Made by a program: the position numbers and the translations under genes. From contig NZ_UYXQ01000012.1 in NCBI RefSeq assembly GCF_900624995.1, positions 1-64,000 on the forward strand: a stretch of 64,000 bases of DNA. The letters run 5' to 3'. This document shows, one piece after another, positions 53,160 through 63,809 of this stretch. The notes under the pieces were generated by a model. It was not told the origin of the DNA. It did not search any database and worked only from the letters and a program-made list of their open reading frames with translations. The DNA is from Pseudomonas antarctica. GTDB taxonomy: Bacteria > Pseudomonadota > Gammaproteobacteria > Pseudomonadales > Pseudomonadaceae. Positions within the stretch are counted from its first letter, which is position 1. Each line of letters starts with the position of its first letter.

Positions 53160-53863
53160 ACCTTTCGTTACCGGCCTTCTGGGCCGTGATTCCTGCCGCG
53201 GGCGTCGGTGCCCGTATGGCCGCGGACCGTCCCAAACAATATTTGCAACTGGGCGGGCGCACTATTCTTGAACACAGCCTCGACTGTTTTCTCGACCATC
53301 CAAGCCTCAAGGGGCTGGTGGTCAGTCTTGCTGTAGATGATCCCTATTGGCCAAGCCTGTCGTGTGCCAACGACTCTCGCATTGTGCGTGCGGACGGCGG
53401 CGACGAACGCTCGGGTTCAGTGCTCAATGCGTTGCTGCAGCTCAATGCGCTTGGCGCCAGTGATGACGACTGGGTGCTGGTGCACGACGCTGCGCGCCCT
53501 AACTTGAGCCGTGATGACCTCGACAAGTTGTTGGCGGAACTCGCCGATGATCCGGTCGGCGGCTTGCTCGCTGTGCCGGCGCGCGACACCCTCAAGCGTA
53601 TCGACAAGCGCGGCCGTGTGGTGGAAACCGTCGATCGCAGCCTCATCTGGCAGGCGTATACACCGCAGATGTTCCGCCTGGGTGCCTTGCATCGCGCCCT
53701 GGCCGACAGCCTGGTGGCAGACGCAGTGATCACCGACGAAGCCTCGGCCATGGAATGGTCGGGCCAGGCGCCGCGCCTGATCGAAGGGCGTGCGGACAAT
53801 ATCAAGGTTACCCGCCCGGAAGATCTGGAATGGCTCCGGCTGCGGTGGGTGAACCGCAGGTAG
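53156..53863 (+). CDS. ispD: 2-C-methyl-D-erythritol 4-phosphate cytidylyltransferase
   Basis: This 235-residue enzyme activates MEP with CTP in isoprenoid synthesis. The nucleotide-binding start AVIPAAGVGARMAADRPKQY and the LVHDAARP motif are visible. It overlaps ftsB. IspF, a later step, lies at 57004, separated here by the formaldehyde genes, whereas E. coli has ispD-ispF adjacent. Confidence 0.97.
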   Translation: MNLSLPAFWAVIPAAGVGARMAADRPKQYLQLGGRTILEHSLDCFLDHPSLKGLVVSLAVDDPYWPSLSCANDSRIVRADGGDERSGSVLNALLQLNALGASDDDWVLVHDAARPNLSRDDLDKLLAELADDPVGGLLAVPARDTLKRIDKRGRVVETVDRSLIWQAYTPQMFRLGALHRALADSLVADAVITDEASAMEWSGQAPRLIEGRADNIKVTRPEDLEWLRLRWVNRR

Positions 53864-53884
53864 CCAGTTAAACCGTGTCCACTC

Positions 53885-53952
53885 CTTCGCGAGCAAGCCC
53901 GCTCCTGCATTTGGAATGCATTCCAACCTGTGGGATCGGGCTTGCTCGCGAA
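53885..53952. repeat. Compact REPIN-type repeat
   Basis: The units run in tail-to-tail order: ttcgcgagcaagcccgctcc then gggatcgggcttgctcgcga, with about 28 bases between, opposite to the order at 84-176. It lies between convergent ispD and the LysR gene. Confidence 0.8.
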
Positions 53953-53976
53953 GAGGTCAGTGCAGGCACTGAATAA

Positions 53977-54873
53977 CTACCCGCCATACTCCGGCCGCTC
54001 AGCCAGGCCAGTCTTCAAGTAATCCACCAGCTTGCGAACCTTCGGCGACAAATGCCGTTGCTGCGGATACAGCGCCCACACCGCGGTGTTCGGCGGCTGA
54101 TGCGCTTCAAGTAACGACACCAGTGCGCCACTGTGCAGATGCGCCAGCACGTAATAGTCCGGCAATTGGCATAACCCTACGCCTTGCAGGGCGGCATCCA
54201 GTACCGCTTGCCCGCTGTTGCAGCGCCAGTTGCCTTGCACCCGTTGGGAAAATTCCCGCCCATCCTGCGCCAGTTGCCAAATGTCCGAGCTGCCAATCAG
54301 GCAGTTATGCCGACTTAATTCCGACAAACTATGTGGCCGACCGTAACGAGCCAAGTAGGACGGCGACGCGCACAGGTACATGCGTCGTGGGGCCAGGCGG
54401 CTGGCGACCATGCGCGAATCTTGCAGGCGACCCAGGCGGATCGCCAAGTCGAGGCCTTCATGCACCAAGTCCAACTGGCGATTGCTCAATTCAATATCCA
54501 CGCGTAATTGCGGGTAGAGGCCCATGAACCGTGTGACCAGCGGCACGATGAAGCGCTCGCCGTACGCCACCGCGCAGGTCATGCGCAGCATGCCCTTGGG
54601 TTCGCTGGTGAGGTCACCCACTGCGCGCAAGGCTTCTTCGCGACCGTCCTGTAAACGCTGGCAGTGTTGCAGGAAAGTCTGGCCGGCCTCGGTCAGGGTC
54701 ACCTTGCGGGTGCTGCGATACAGCAAGCGCGTCTGTAGTCGCTCCTCCAGGCGTGCAACCTGGCGGCTAATGTGCGAAGACGACACGCCCAGGCGCTCAG
54801 CTGCCGCTGTGAATTGGCTGCATTCGGCCACCGCAACAAACTCATCGATGCCTTCCCAGCGGTTCTCCAGCAT
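53977..54873 (-). CDS. gfnR: LysR-family regulator, likely of the adjacent formaldehyde genes
   Basis: This 298-residue LysR regulator has an N-terminal winged HTH (about residues 6-65, QFTAAAERLGVSSSHISRQV) and a C-terminal effector-binding domain. It is divergent from the S-(hydroxymethyl)glutathione dehydrogenase gene with 109 bases between. In P. aeruginosa a LysR regulator (GfnR) in this position activates that pair in response to formaldehyde. Position supports the same role; the effector is not readable from sequence. Confidence 0.75.
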   Translation of the reverse strand: MLENRWEGIDEFVAVAECSQFTAAAERLGVSSSHISRQVARLEERLQTRLLYRSTRKVTLTEAGQTFLQHCQRLQDGREEALRAVGDLTSEPKGMLRMTCAVAYGERFIVPLVTRFMGLYPQLRVDIELSNRQLDLVHEGLDLAIRLGRLQDSRMVASRLAPRRMYLCASPSYLARYGRPHSLSELSRHNCLIGSSDIWQLAQDGREFSQRVQGNWRCNSGQAVLDAALQGVGLCQLPDYYVLAHLHSGALVSLLEAHQPPNTAVWALYPQQRHLSPKVRKLVDYLKTGLAERPEYGG

Positions 54874-54917
54874 GTCGATTATCCCTGTACAGCAATAAAG
54901 TTTTGCTTTCGCCCGGA

Positions 54918-54946
54918 TTATTAATCACTGGGCCATGTTTTACACT
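54918..54946 (+). promoter_or_regulatory. Possible frmA promoter
   Basis: A -10-like TACACT (54941-54946) and a weak -35 TTATTA (54918-54923) are 17 bases apart in the divergent gap. The poor -35 fits an activator-dependent promoter. An AAAG-N5-CTTT dyad (54898-54910 approximately) upstream is a candidate activator site. Confidence 0.3.
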
Positions 54947-54964
54947 CACCGCCTCAGTTTTTAA

Positions 54965-56095
<1,131 letters not shown>

Positions 56096-56103
56096 GGTCG
56101 GCC

Positions 56104-56949
56104 ATGAGTCTGGAAAACCTGTCCTGCCAGAAGAGCTTCGGCGGCTGGCATAAACGCTACAAGCATCATTCCGATGTGCTCGGTTGTGACATGACCTTTG
56201 CCGTTTACCTGCCGCCCCAAGCGGAGCAGGGCGGCAAGTTGCCGGTGGTGTATTGGCTGTCCGGGTTGACCTGCACCGACGAGAACTTCATGCAAAAAGC
56301 CGGCGCCCAGCGCATGGCCGCTGAGCTTGGGCTTATCATCGTCGCACCGGACACCAGCCCGCGTGGGCCGGGTGTGCCGGGCGACCCGGACAACGCCTGG
56401 GATTTCGGCCTCGGCGCGGGCTTTTATCTGAATGCCACCCAGGAACCTTGGGTCAAGCACTATCGGATGCATGACTACGTGGTGCAGGAATTGCCGGCGT
56501 TGGTTGAAGCGCATTTCCCGGCTTCAGATAAACGCGGCATCAGCGGCCACTCCATGGGCGGCCATGGGGCGTTGGTGTGTGCCTTGCGCAACCCTGGGCG
56601 TTACCTATCGGTGTCGGCGTTTTCGCCGATCAACAACCCGATGGATTGCCCGTGGGGTCAGAAAGCCTTCTCCCGTTACCTGGGCGAAGAGCGCTCTAAA
56701 TGGCGTGAGTGGGATGCCTGCGTGCTGATCAGCGAAGCCTCGGAAAAACTGCCATTGCTGGTGGACCAAGGCGATCGCGACGATTTCCTCGCCGTGCAGC
56801 TCAAGCCCGAGGCCCTGATGCAGGCAGCCAAGGCGGTCAACCACCCGCTCCAATTGCGCCTGCAGCCTGGCTATGACCACAGCTACTTCTTTATCGCCAG
56901 CTTCATCGAAGATCATTTGCGACATCATGGTCGTGCTTTGCTCGGTTAA
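56104..56949 (+). CDS. fghA: S-formylglutathione hydrolase
   Basis: This 281-residue alpha/beta-hydrolase (esterase D family) splits S-formylglutathione to formate and glutathione, completing the step begun by FrmA. The nucleophile Ser lies in [12 protein letters not shown] near residue 148; the LDQGDRD-like acid region (VDQGDRDDF) and final PGYDHSYFF histidine complete the triad. It is followed by a strong terminator. Confidence 0.97.
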   Translation: MSLENLSCQKSFGGWHKRYKHHSDVLGCDMTFAVYLPPQAEQGGKLPVVYWLSGLTCTDENFMQKAGAQRMAAELGLIIVAPDTSPRGPGVPGDPDNAWDFGLGAGFYLNATQEPWVKHYRMHDYVVQELPALVEAHFPASDKRGISGHSMGGHGALVCALRNPGRYLSVSAFSPINNPMDCPWGQKAFSRYLGEERSKWREWDACVLISEASEKLPLLVDQGDRDDFLAVQLKPEALMQAAKAVNHPLQLRLQPGYDHSYFFIASFIEDHLRHHGRALLG

Positions 56950-56966
56950 TGTGAGGCAAAAGTAGG

Positions 56967-57003
56967 TAGAATCACGCCCTGAATTAAATCGGGGCGTTTT
57001 TTT
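56967..57003 (+). terminator. fghA terminator overlapping the ispF ribosome-binding site
   Basis: A stem of acgccc (56974-56979) with gggcgt (56992-56997) is followed by seven T residues (56997-57003), and the ispF ATG begins at the next base. The only Shine-Dalgarno-like sequence for ispF, GGGGCG, is the right arm of the stem. A -10-like TAGAAT at 56967-56972 would start transcripts near 56979, past the left arm. Confidence 0.7.
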
Positions 57004-57477
57004 ATGCGTATTGGCCACGGCTATGATGTGCACCGTTTCGCTGAAGGCGATTTCATCACCTTGGGCGGCGTGCGCATTGCACACCACCATGGGTTGCTGG
57101 CTCATTCTGACGGCGACGTTGTGTTGCATGCCTTGAGCGATGCCTTGCTCGGCGCGGCGGCGTTGGGCGATATCGGCAAACACTTTCCGGACACCGACCC
57201 AACCTTCAAGGGCGCGGACAGCCGCGTGCTGTTGCGCCACGTGGTCGGCCTGATCCACGCCAAAGGCTGGAAGGTCGGCAACGTCGACAACACCATTGTC
57301 GCCCAGGCCCCGAAAATGGCCCCGCATATCGAATCAATGCGCGCATTGATTGCCGCGGACCTGCAAATTGAATTGGATCAAGTCAACGTGAAAGCCACCA
57401 CCACCGAAAAGCTCGGGTTTACCGGGCGGGAAGAAGGCATCGCGGTGCACTCCGTTGCCTTGTTGCTGCGCGCATGA
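57004..57477 (+). CDS. ispF: 2-C-methyl-D-erythritol 2,4-cyclodiphosphate synthase
   Basis: This 157-residue trimeric enzyme closes the cyclodiphosphate ring in the MEP pathway. The metal ligands Asp8 and His10 are in GHGYDVHRF; the [11 protein letters not shown] and [11 protein letters not shown] motifs follow, and [18 protein letters not shown] closes. Its start codon directly follows a T-run. It overlaps truD by four bases. Confidence 0.97.
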   Translation: MRIGHGYDVHRFAEGDFITLGGVRIAHHHGLLAHSDGDVVLHALSDALLGAAALGDIGKHFPDTDPTFKGADSRVLLRHVVGLIHAKGWKVGNVDNTIVAQAPKMAPHIESMRALIAADLQIELDQVNVKATTTEKLGFTGREEGIAVHSVALLLRA

Positions 57478-58519
57478 ATGACTTGGAATTGCTGGGCCCA
57501 CGGGCCTATGGCGAGGCCTTGGGCAGCGCGGTCCTGAAGGCGACGGCTGAAGATTTCCAAGTAGACGAAGTGCTGGATATCCCGCTGACCGGCGACGGTG
57601 AGCACCTGTGGCTGTGGGTTGAAAAGCGTGGTCTGAATACTGAAGAGGCTGCGCGGCGCATCGCCAAGGCGGCCGGCGTGCCGTTGCGCACCGTCAGTTA
57701 TGCCGGGCTCAAGGACCGCCAGGCGTTGACCCGCCAGTGGTTCAGCGTGCAATTGCCGGGCAAGGTCGACCCGGACATGAGCGGTGCGCAAAACGACACC
57801 CTCAAGATCCTTAAAATGACCCGCCACAAGCGCAAGCTGCAGCGCGGTGCGCATGCGGCCAACGGTTTTACCTTGCGCCTGACCCAGTTGGCCGGTGATA
57901 CCGTCGCCATCGACGCGCGTTTGCAACTGATTGCCCAGCACGGCATCCCCAACTACTTCGGCGCCCAGCGCTTTGGCCACAACGGCGGCAATGTGGTGGA
58001 CGCGCGTCAATGGGCGGCGCGCAAGGCTTTGCCGGAGCAGCGCAATGTGCGTTCGCGGTTGCTGTCGACCGCACGTAGCTTCTTGTTCAACAAAGTGTTG
58101 GCGGCACGTGTCGCGGATGGCTCCTGGCAGCGCGCCCAGATTGGCGACCTGCTGGCGTTTACCGACAGCCGCAGTTTTTTCCCGGCCGGGGAGGCTGAAT
58201 GCAGCGACCCACGCCTGGCGATTCTGGACCTGCACCCCACCGGGCCACAGTGGGGCGAAGGCGATTCGCCGGCCAGCGGTGCAACGCATGAGCTGGAGCA
58301 AGCGGTCGCCGCTAGTGAAGCCGACCTGCGTGATTGGCTGGTGAATGCCGGCATGAGCCAGGAGCGGCGCATTCTGCGACTGCCCATTGGCGGGTTGACG
58401 TGGCATTATCCCGGTCCTGACATTCTGCAATTGGAATTCGTCCTGCCGGCCGGATGCTTCGCCACTGTCTTGGTGCGCGAGCTTGTTGATCTGGTGCCGG
58501 TGGGGCAGACGGACAGCCC

Positions 58520-58532
<13 letters not shown>
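57474..58532 (+). CDS. truD: tRNA pseudouridine(13) synthase
   Basis: This 352-residue enzyme makes pseudouridine 13 in tRNA-Glu. The catalytic aspartate is Asp81 in [17 protein letters not shown], and the TruD insert ([15 protein letters not shown]) is present. It overlaps ispF by four bases and surE by 13 bases, so it sits in a tight operon. Confidence 0.96.
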
Positions 58533-59946
<1,414 letters not shown>

Positions 59947-60155
59947 TCATTTATTCGCAAACAGTGAATTCTGTGGGTGGGGATGTGTCTTACAGCGGAG
60001 CTTATTGAGTCAACATGAATGGAGCCCGACTTTAAACATGATGCGTTTTTCGTTTCAGTCGTGTGCCGGTAAAAACTCAATGCCCAGTTATACTGGCGTC
60101 ATATTTCAAGCCTGATACAGGCGTTCATGTTCAGCCACCACAAAGGGAGCGGCGG

Positions 60156-60992
60156 GTGAGTCTCACAGGTCTTGCGCAGCGTATGAGTAAAACAAGTTTT
60201 CAGCGACTGGTGCTTGGCCTTGTCTTGAGTTCCTTATTGGCTGCTTGTTCGAGCACGCCTTCCGGGGGCGCGCGGGTAGTTGACCGTAATAATGCAGTGC
60301 CGAAAAAACCGACGGTCACCACCGGGCAGTATGTAGTGCGAAAGGGGGACACGATGTTCTCGATCGCCTTCCGCTACGGCTGGGATTACAAGGCACTCGC
60401 AGCGCGTAACAACATTCCTGTGCCCTATACGATCCATCCGGGGCAGACCATTCGTTTCGATGGGCGCAGTGGTTCGGCGCCTACGGCAGTTGTGACAAAG
60501 TCCGGATCTTCGCCCTCGTCGTCGAGCAAAACCACGATCATCACCCGGCCCGCAGGCACCACCGCGACTGCGGTTTCGAGCAAGCCGGCACCCGCGCCAT
60601 TACCGCCTGCAGGCCCTGCGCCGACCGGTTGGGGGTGGCCTTCCAACGGGGTATTAATTGGAAAATTCTCTTCAAACGGTAGTTTGAATAAAGGCATTGA
60701 TATCGCCGGGGATTTGGGACAGCCTGTTTTAGCTGCATCTGATGGGACAGTGGTGTACGCCGGGAGTGGTTTGCGGGGCTACGGCGAGCTGGTCATCATC
60801 AAACACAGCGATACCTACGTCAGTGCTTACGGTCACAACCGTAGGCTGTTGGTTCGGGAGGGGCAGCAGGTCAAGGTTGGACAGACAATTGCCGAAATGG
60901 GGTCAACTGGTACGGACCGGGTGAAACTGCACTTTGAGATTCGCCGCCAAGGGAAGCCTGTAGATCCACTGCAATTCCTACCCCGCCGTTGA
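60156..60992 (+). CDS. nlpD: Cell-division activator lipoprotein NlpD
   Basis: This 278-residue outer-membrane lipoprotein activates the amidase that splits septal peptidoglycan. I start it at GTG 60156, with AAAGGGAG upstream; lipobox LLAAC places Cys31 as the lipidated residue. A LysM domain (about 69-112), a Ser/Pro/Thr-rich linker and a C-terminal LytM (M23) domain follow. The LytM zinc residues are degenerate: NKGID replaces HKGxD and KLHFEI replaces HLHFEI, so it is a regulator rather than an enzyme. In pseudomonads the main rpoS promoter lies inside nlpD. Confidence 0.95.
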   Translation: MSLTGLAQRMSKTSFQRLVLGLVLSSLLAACSSTPSGGARVVDRNNAVPKKPTVTTGQYVVRKGDTMFSIAFRYGWDYKALAARNNIPVPYTIHPGQTIRFDGRSGSAPTAVVTKSGSSPSSSSKTTIITRPAGTTATAVSSKPAPAPLPPAGPAPTGWGWPSNGVLIGKFSSNGSLNKGIDIAGDLGQPVLAASDGTVVYAGSGLRGYGELVIIKHSDTYVSAYGHNRRLLVREGQQVKVGQTIAEMGSTGTDRVKLHFEIRRQGKPVDPLQFLPRR

Positions 60993-61002
60993 TGTGTTGC
61001 AC

Positions 61003-61033
61003 AGCCTGTTCCCTCACGTAGAAGGAACAGGCT
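61003..61033 (+). other. Stem-loop in the nlpD-rpoS gap
   Basis: A perfect ten-bp stem (agcctgttcc / ggaacaggct) with an 11-base loop lies between nlpD and rpoS. No T-run follows. Since rpoS transcription is expected to start inside nlpD, it would be part of the rpoS leader and could affect mRNA stability or translation. Confidence 0.6.
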
Positions 61034-61098
61034 CCAGCGCTGCCAAGGATAAAGGCGTCGCTTGAGCTTGAGGTCGAACTCACCAAAGGACTATAACA

Positions 61099-62106
61099 AT
61101 GGCTCTCAGTAAAGAAGCGCCGGAGTTTGACATCGACGATGAGGTTCTCCTTGAAATGGAGAACCTCACCGAAAAGGAATCGATGTCGAATGATGAAGGG
61201 TCTGTACCTTCAGTTCGTACCAAATCCAAGAACTCCACTGCGTTAAAGCAACACAAGTACATTGACTACACGCGGGCGCTCGACGCAACGCAGCTGTACC
61301 TCAATGAAATTGGCTTCTCCCCTCTGCTCACTCCCGAAGAAGAAGTTCATTTTGCGCGCTTGTCGCAAAAGGGTGACCCGGCTGGGCGCAAGCGCATGAT
61401 TGAAAGCAACCTGCGGCTGGTGGTGAAAATCGCTCGACGCTATGTCAATCGTGGCCTGTCGCTGTTGGACCTGATCGAGGAGGGCAACCTGGGCTTGATC
61501 CGGGCGGTGGAGAAGTTCGACCCTGAGCGGGGCTTCCGCTTTTCGACCTACGCCACCTGGTGGATTCGCCAGACCATCGAACGGGCGATCATGAATCAGA
61601 CCCGTACGATTCGGTTGCCGATCCATGTGGTCAAAGAGCTCAACGTCTACCTGCGGGCGGCGCGTGAGCTGACACAAAAACTCGATCATGAACCTTCGCC
61701 TGAAGAAATCGCCAACCTGCTGGAGAAGCCGGTAGGCGAGGTCAAGCGCATGCTCGGCTTGAACGAGCGCGTGTCTTCGGTCGATGTCTCGCTGGGTCCG
61801 GATTCGGATAAAACCCTGCTGGACACCCTGACGGATGATCGTCCGACAGATCCTTGTGAGCTGTTGCAGGACGATGATCTTTCGCAAAGTATTGACCAGT
61901 GGCTGTCGGAGCTCACGGACAAGCAGCGTGAAGTGGTGATTCGCCGCTTCGGCCTGCGTGGCCATGAGAGCAGCACCCTGGAGGATGTAGGGCTGGAGAT
62001 CGGTCTTACGCGTGAGCGAGTCCGGCAGATCCAGGTAGAGGGCCTTAAGCGCTTGCGTGAGATCCTCGAGAAGAACGGCTTGTCGAGTGAGTCGTTGTTT
62101 CAGTAA
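61099..62106 (+). CDS. rpoS: Stationary-phase sigma factor RpoS
   Basis: This 335-residue sigma-70-family factor directs stationary-phase and general stress transcription. Region 1.2 is [19 protein letters not shown]; region 2 is [20 protein letters not shown] followed by [13 protein letters not shown]; region 4 has [26 protein letters not shown] precedes the ATG. Length and sequence are intact, with no frameshift, so the strain should have functional RpoS. Confidence 0.98.
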   Translation: MALSKEAPEFDIDDEVLLEMENLTEKESMSNDEGSVPSVRTKSKNSTALKQHKYIDYTRALDATQLYLNEIGFSPLLTPEEEVHFARLSQKGDPAGRKRMIESNLRLVVKIARRYVNRGLSLLDLIEEGNLGLIRAVEKFDPERGFRFSTYATWWIRQTIERAIMNQTRTIRLPIHVVKELNVYLRAARELTQKLDHEPSPEEIANLLEKPVGEVKRMLGLNERVSSVDVSLGPDSDKTLLDTLTDDRPTDPCELLQDDDLSQSIDQWLSELTDKQREVVIRRFGLRGHESSTLEDVGLEIGLTRERVRQIQVEGLKRLREILEKNGLSSESLFQ

Positions 62107-62119
62107 CGACGCCGTTTGA

Positions 62120-62217
62120 ATGTGGGAGGGGGCTTGCGCCCGATGGCAGTGTGGCAGTCAGCAGATGTATTGACTGGCCCACCGCCATCGGGCGCAAGTC
62201 TTCTCCCACATTTTTTT
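62120..62217. repeat. REPIN-type repeat, different core, downstream of rpoS
   Basis: The left arm tgtgggagggggcttgcgcc and the right arm ggcgcaagtcttctcccaca pair over about 27 bases with mismatches, and the right arm is followed by seven T residues. The core (gggggcttgcgcccgatggc) differs from the other copies, so this is a separate REP class. With its T-run it may end the rpoS transcript. Confidence 0.85.
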
Positions 62218-62258
62218 GTGCCTGACATTTTATCCGGGCGTCCCCAAACGTCAGGCAT

Positions 62259-62292
62259 AAAAAAACCCCGCTTTTAAGGGCGGGGTTTTTTC
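62259..62292. terminator. Bidirectional rho-independent terminator
   Basis: The stem aaaaaaccccgc / gcggggtttttt with a loop of about eight bases has A and T runs on both sides. It lies 18 bases past the stop of the minus-strand cold-shock gene and downstream of rpoS, so it can act for both. Confidence 0.9.
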
Positions 62293-62309
62293 GACTAAGT
62301 CAGTACAAG

Positions 62310-62519
62310 TTAGATAACTTGAACTTCTTCAGCTTGCATGCCTTTCTGACCGCGGGTAGCGATGAAAGAAACCTGTTGGCCTTCTTTCAGGCTTTTGAAG
62401 CCGTCGGATTGGATAGCTTTGAAGTGAACGAACAGGTCGTCACCGGATTGTGGAGTGATGAAGCCGAAGCCTTTTTCATCGTTGAACCACTTAACGGTAC
62501 CAGTTTGGCGATTAGACAT
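62310..62519 (-). CDS. Cold-shock protein, CspA type
   Basis: This 69-residue single cold-shock domain has canonical KGFGFI and LFVHF RNA-binding motifs and starts [25 protein letters not shown] precedes the ATG, a strong ribosome-binding site. It is followed by a strong terminator and preceded by a long non-coding stretch, the sort of leader seen in cold-induced csp genes. It is convergent with rpoS. Confidence 0.96.
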   Translation of the reverse strand: MSNRQTGTVKWFNDEKGFGFITPQSGDDLFVHFKAIQSDGFKSLKEGQQVSFIATRGQKGMQAEEVQVI

Positions 62520-62908
62520 GGTGTATCTCCTTGGACAAAGTTAACTGCGACTCAGGAAAAGCCCTGGCCGAGACTGAGTGCAAAGAGCAGGAAAAATTCT
62601 TGGAGATGGTTGGATCGAAATTCAACATATCGTGTAGAGATTCTCAGTGACACAAGCAGCACAGTGGCGCCACCTTAACCCTTTTTCCGGAACGTGCCAA
62701 TGGTATTTCCTAAGGTTTCTCTATTTTCGTGACTGGCGGTGGTATTTTTCGTCACTGCTGGCTGCAATATGAGCCCCGGCCCCGCTGGCTGCGGCTTATA
62801 GCAGGCAGTGCATTCATCAAGAAAAGCCCCGCGCCCTTTGAACCCCACGGCCGGCCCCGGTAAGATGCCCAACAGAATTTTTCCACCTCGCTATTCAGGA
62901 CACCCGCC
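62520..62908. promoter_or_regulatory. csp leader and dcd promoter region
   Basis: No gene is supported in these 389 bases. The left part is probably the leader and promoter of the minus-strand csp gene; no clear -10 stands out. For dcd, a -35 TTGAAC (62838-62843) and -10 TAAGAT (62861-62866) are 17 bases apart, predicting a start near 62873 and a leader of about 36 bases. Confidence 0.55.
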
Positions 62909-63475
62909 ATGAGCATCAAATCGGACAAGTGGATTCGCCGCATGGCGCAAGAACACGGCATGATCGAACCGTTCGTTGAACGCCAGATCCGTGGCGAAGG
63001 CGATGAACGTGTGATTTCGTACGGTGTTTCCAGCTACGGCTACGACGTGCGTTGCGCCGATGAGTTCAAGGTGTTCACCAATATCAATTCGGCAATCGTC
63101 GACCCGAAAAACTTCGACGAAAAGAGCTTCGTCGACGTCAAAAGCGACGTGTGCATCATTCCACCAAACTCCTTCGCTCTGGCGCGTACCGTGGAGTTTT
63201 TCCGCATTCCGCGCGACGTACTGACCATTTGCCTCGGTAAAAGCACCTACGCGCGTTGCGGCATTATCGTCAACGTGACGCCACTTGAGCCAGAGTGGGA
63301 AGGTCACGTGACCCTGGAGTTCTCCAACACCACCACGTTGCCGGCCAAGATCTACGCCAACGAAGGCGTGGCACAGATGCTGTTCCTGCAGTCCGATGAG
63401 GCCTGTGAGGTGTCCTACAAAGACCGTGCCGGCAAGTACCAGGGCCAGCGCGGCGTCACACTCCCACGCGCTTGA
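62909..63475 (+). CDS. dcd: dCTP deaminase
   Basis: This 188-residue trimeric enzyme converts dCTP to dUTP for thymidylate synthesis. The start [20 protein letters not shown], the [14 protein letters not shown] segment, KSTYARCGI and the catalytic Glu in VTLEFSNTT are family marks. Length fits the monofunctional enzyme. It lies next to a 65-residue unknown protein. Confidence 0.97.
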   Translation: MSIKSDKWIRRMAQEHGMIEPFVERQIRGEGDERVISYGVSSYGYDVRCADEFKVFTNINSAIVDPKNFDEKSFVDVKSDVCIIPPNSFALARTVEFFRIPRDVLTICLGKSTYARCGIIVNVTPLEPEWEGHVTLEFSNTTTLPAKIYANEGVAQMLFLQSDEACEVSYKDRAGKYQGQRGVTLPRA

Positions 63476-63582
63476 TAGAAAGGTCTTACACGTAAAGGGA
63501 ATTAGTCTGCAGGAAGTGACTCTATTGGGTGTACTGCCTCGGTGCGTGCAAAACGCACCGAGCCACGCTTGAGGAGTACTTT

Positions 63583-63780
63583 ATGAAGATCGACCCGCGA
63601 ATCAGCGCCGAACTCGCCCGGCTTGAACCCAACCAGATTGGTGTTCTGGCCTGGTCCCTGATGGCCGATCCTGCGTATGCAGGCGGCATTCCTGGCCAGC
63701 CCGACGAAGATTACCCGCAGCCCACCGAACCCGGTGTGCCGACAATTCCCGACGAGCCGCCACCCGCACCGGTCGCCTGA
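63583..63780 (+). CDS. Unrecognised 65-residue acidic Pro-rich protein
   Basis: I do not recognise this protein. The start at 63583 follows GAGGAG at six bases, a strong ribosome-binding site. The N-terminal half could be helical (MKIDPRISAELARLEPNQIG), followed by a Trp-containing segment. The C-terminal half is an acidic, proline-rich tail (DYPQPTEPGVPTIPDEPPPA), probably disordered. Upstream, the inverted pair cggtgcgt / acgcaccg (about 63539-63560) forms a hairpin. It is 107 bases downstream of dcd and convergent with the phosphoesterase gene. Confidence 0.7.
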   Translation: MKIDPRISAELARLEPNQIGVLAWSLMADPAYAGGIPGQPDEDYPQPTEPGVPTIPDEPPPAPVA

Positions 63781-63809
63781 TCCGTGTGGATCAGGAAATG
63801 GTCAGTTCT

